Source: CAYUYV01 sp964449455 (GTDB lineage Bacteria; Pseudomonadota; Alphaproteobacteria; JAJFIK01). Taken from it: DNA of 5,467 nucleotides. The stretch covers positions 1-5,467 of the forward strand of contig CAYUYV010000221.1 of NCBI GenBank assembly GCA_964449455.1, written 5' to 3'. The position numbers and the translations under genes are program-made. The number at the start of each line of letters is the position of its first letter. The stretch's first letter is position 1. The notes under the pieces were generated by a model. That model had not been told where the DNA came from. It did no database searches and saw only the letters and a program-made list of their open reading frames with translations. Below are positions 5,280 to 5,467 of the stretch, one piece after another.

Positions 5280-5467
5280 GGTGTTCTCCCCACATTCCGA
5301 TCAGGGCTTTGTGGTACTTGCCCCGATTTGGCACGGGTGAGTCTAGCCCGTTCGCGGCAGGAAGGAACAATGGCGCCCCTGTTGAGGCTCGCAGGTCCGG
5401 GAAATCTTGGGCCCACCATTTTTGGCCTCACGGCGCGCAGCGCCTCCGGCGGGGCGGGCTGACCGCC
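5280..5467. other. Right-end stretch without a supported gene
   Basis: No gene is supported here. Two minus-strand frames run in from the edge and stop within 30 to 130 bases, so the C-terminus of an upstream gene could lie here, but nothing recognisable is encoded. GGCGC-GCA-GCGCC at 5432-5444 is a perfect short hairpin without a T-run. A weak minus-strand promoter guess is TTGTTC (5365-5370), a long 19-base spacer and TAGACT (5340-5345). Confidence 0.4.

Noticed and set aside
5432..5444. Hairpin GGCGC-GCA-GCGCC as the end of a tRNA or a terminator
   Set aside because: No cloverleaf can be built around it, there is no CCA-type end, and neither strand has a T-run next to it.

Overview
This is a GC-rich window with bacterial gene density. 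All six recognisable protein genes lie on the minus strand, so transcription runs from the right edge to the left. The order of transcription is: DedA/YqaA-type membrane protein, histone-deacetylase-family hydrolase, histidine phosphatase, exonuclease VII small subunit (xseB), a polyprenyl (farnesyl-type) diphosphate synthase homologue, and the start of dxs. An HDAC-like gene followed by xseB, ispA and dxs is, from memory, a familiar order in Alphaproteobacteria, especially Rhodospirillales-like genomes. The protein sequences, such as the Dxs end with AMNNAGSLG, agree with that. I cannot name a species.

Layout. 1-530: N-terminal 176 codons of dxs, cut by the left edge and using a TTG start. 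531-1112: about 580 bp without a convincing gene, holding four tandem 16-bp repeats and a nearly perfect inverted repeat. 1113-2066: the prenyl synthase homologue. 2170-2439: xseB. 2440-2611: short gap with a hairpin that forms best as minus-strand RNA. 2612-3214: histidine phosphatase. 3215-3377: gap with a good intrinsic terminator for the upstream gene and three spaced A-tracts. 3378-4313: HDAC-family hydrolase. 4427-5071: DedA/YqaA membrane protein. 5072-5467: no firm gene; one possible 74-codon small gene with a good ribosome binding site overlaps the start of the DedA gene.

How the genes relate. Dxs makes 1-deoxy-D-xylulose 5-phosphate, the entry to the MEP isoprenoid pathway, and an IspA-type enzyme would use the resulting C5 units to build farnesyl diphosphate. 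XseB is a DNA repair subunit that often travels with this pair. The most notable point is that the IspA homologue is full length and in frame but has lost several residues that define the family's active site, including the third Asp of the first Asp-rich motif and the Lys of the GGKRLRP motif. It may be inactive, regulatory or changed in specificity, in which case the cell needs another short-chain prenyl synthase. No CRISPR array, tRNA, rRNA, transposase or phage gene was recognised.
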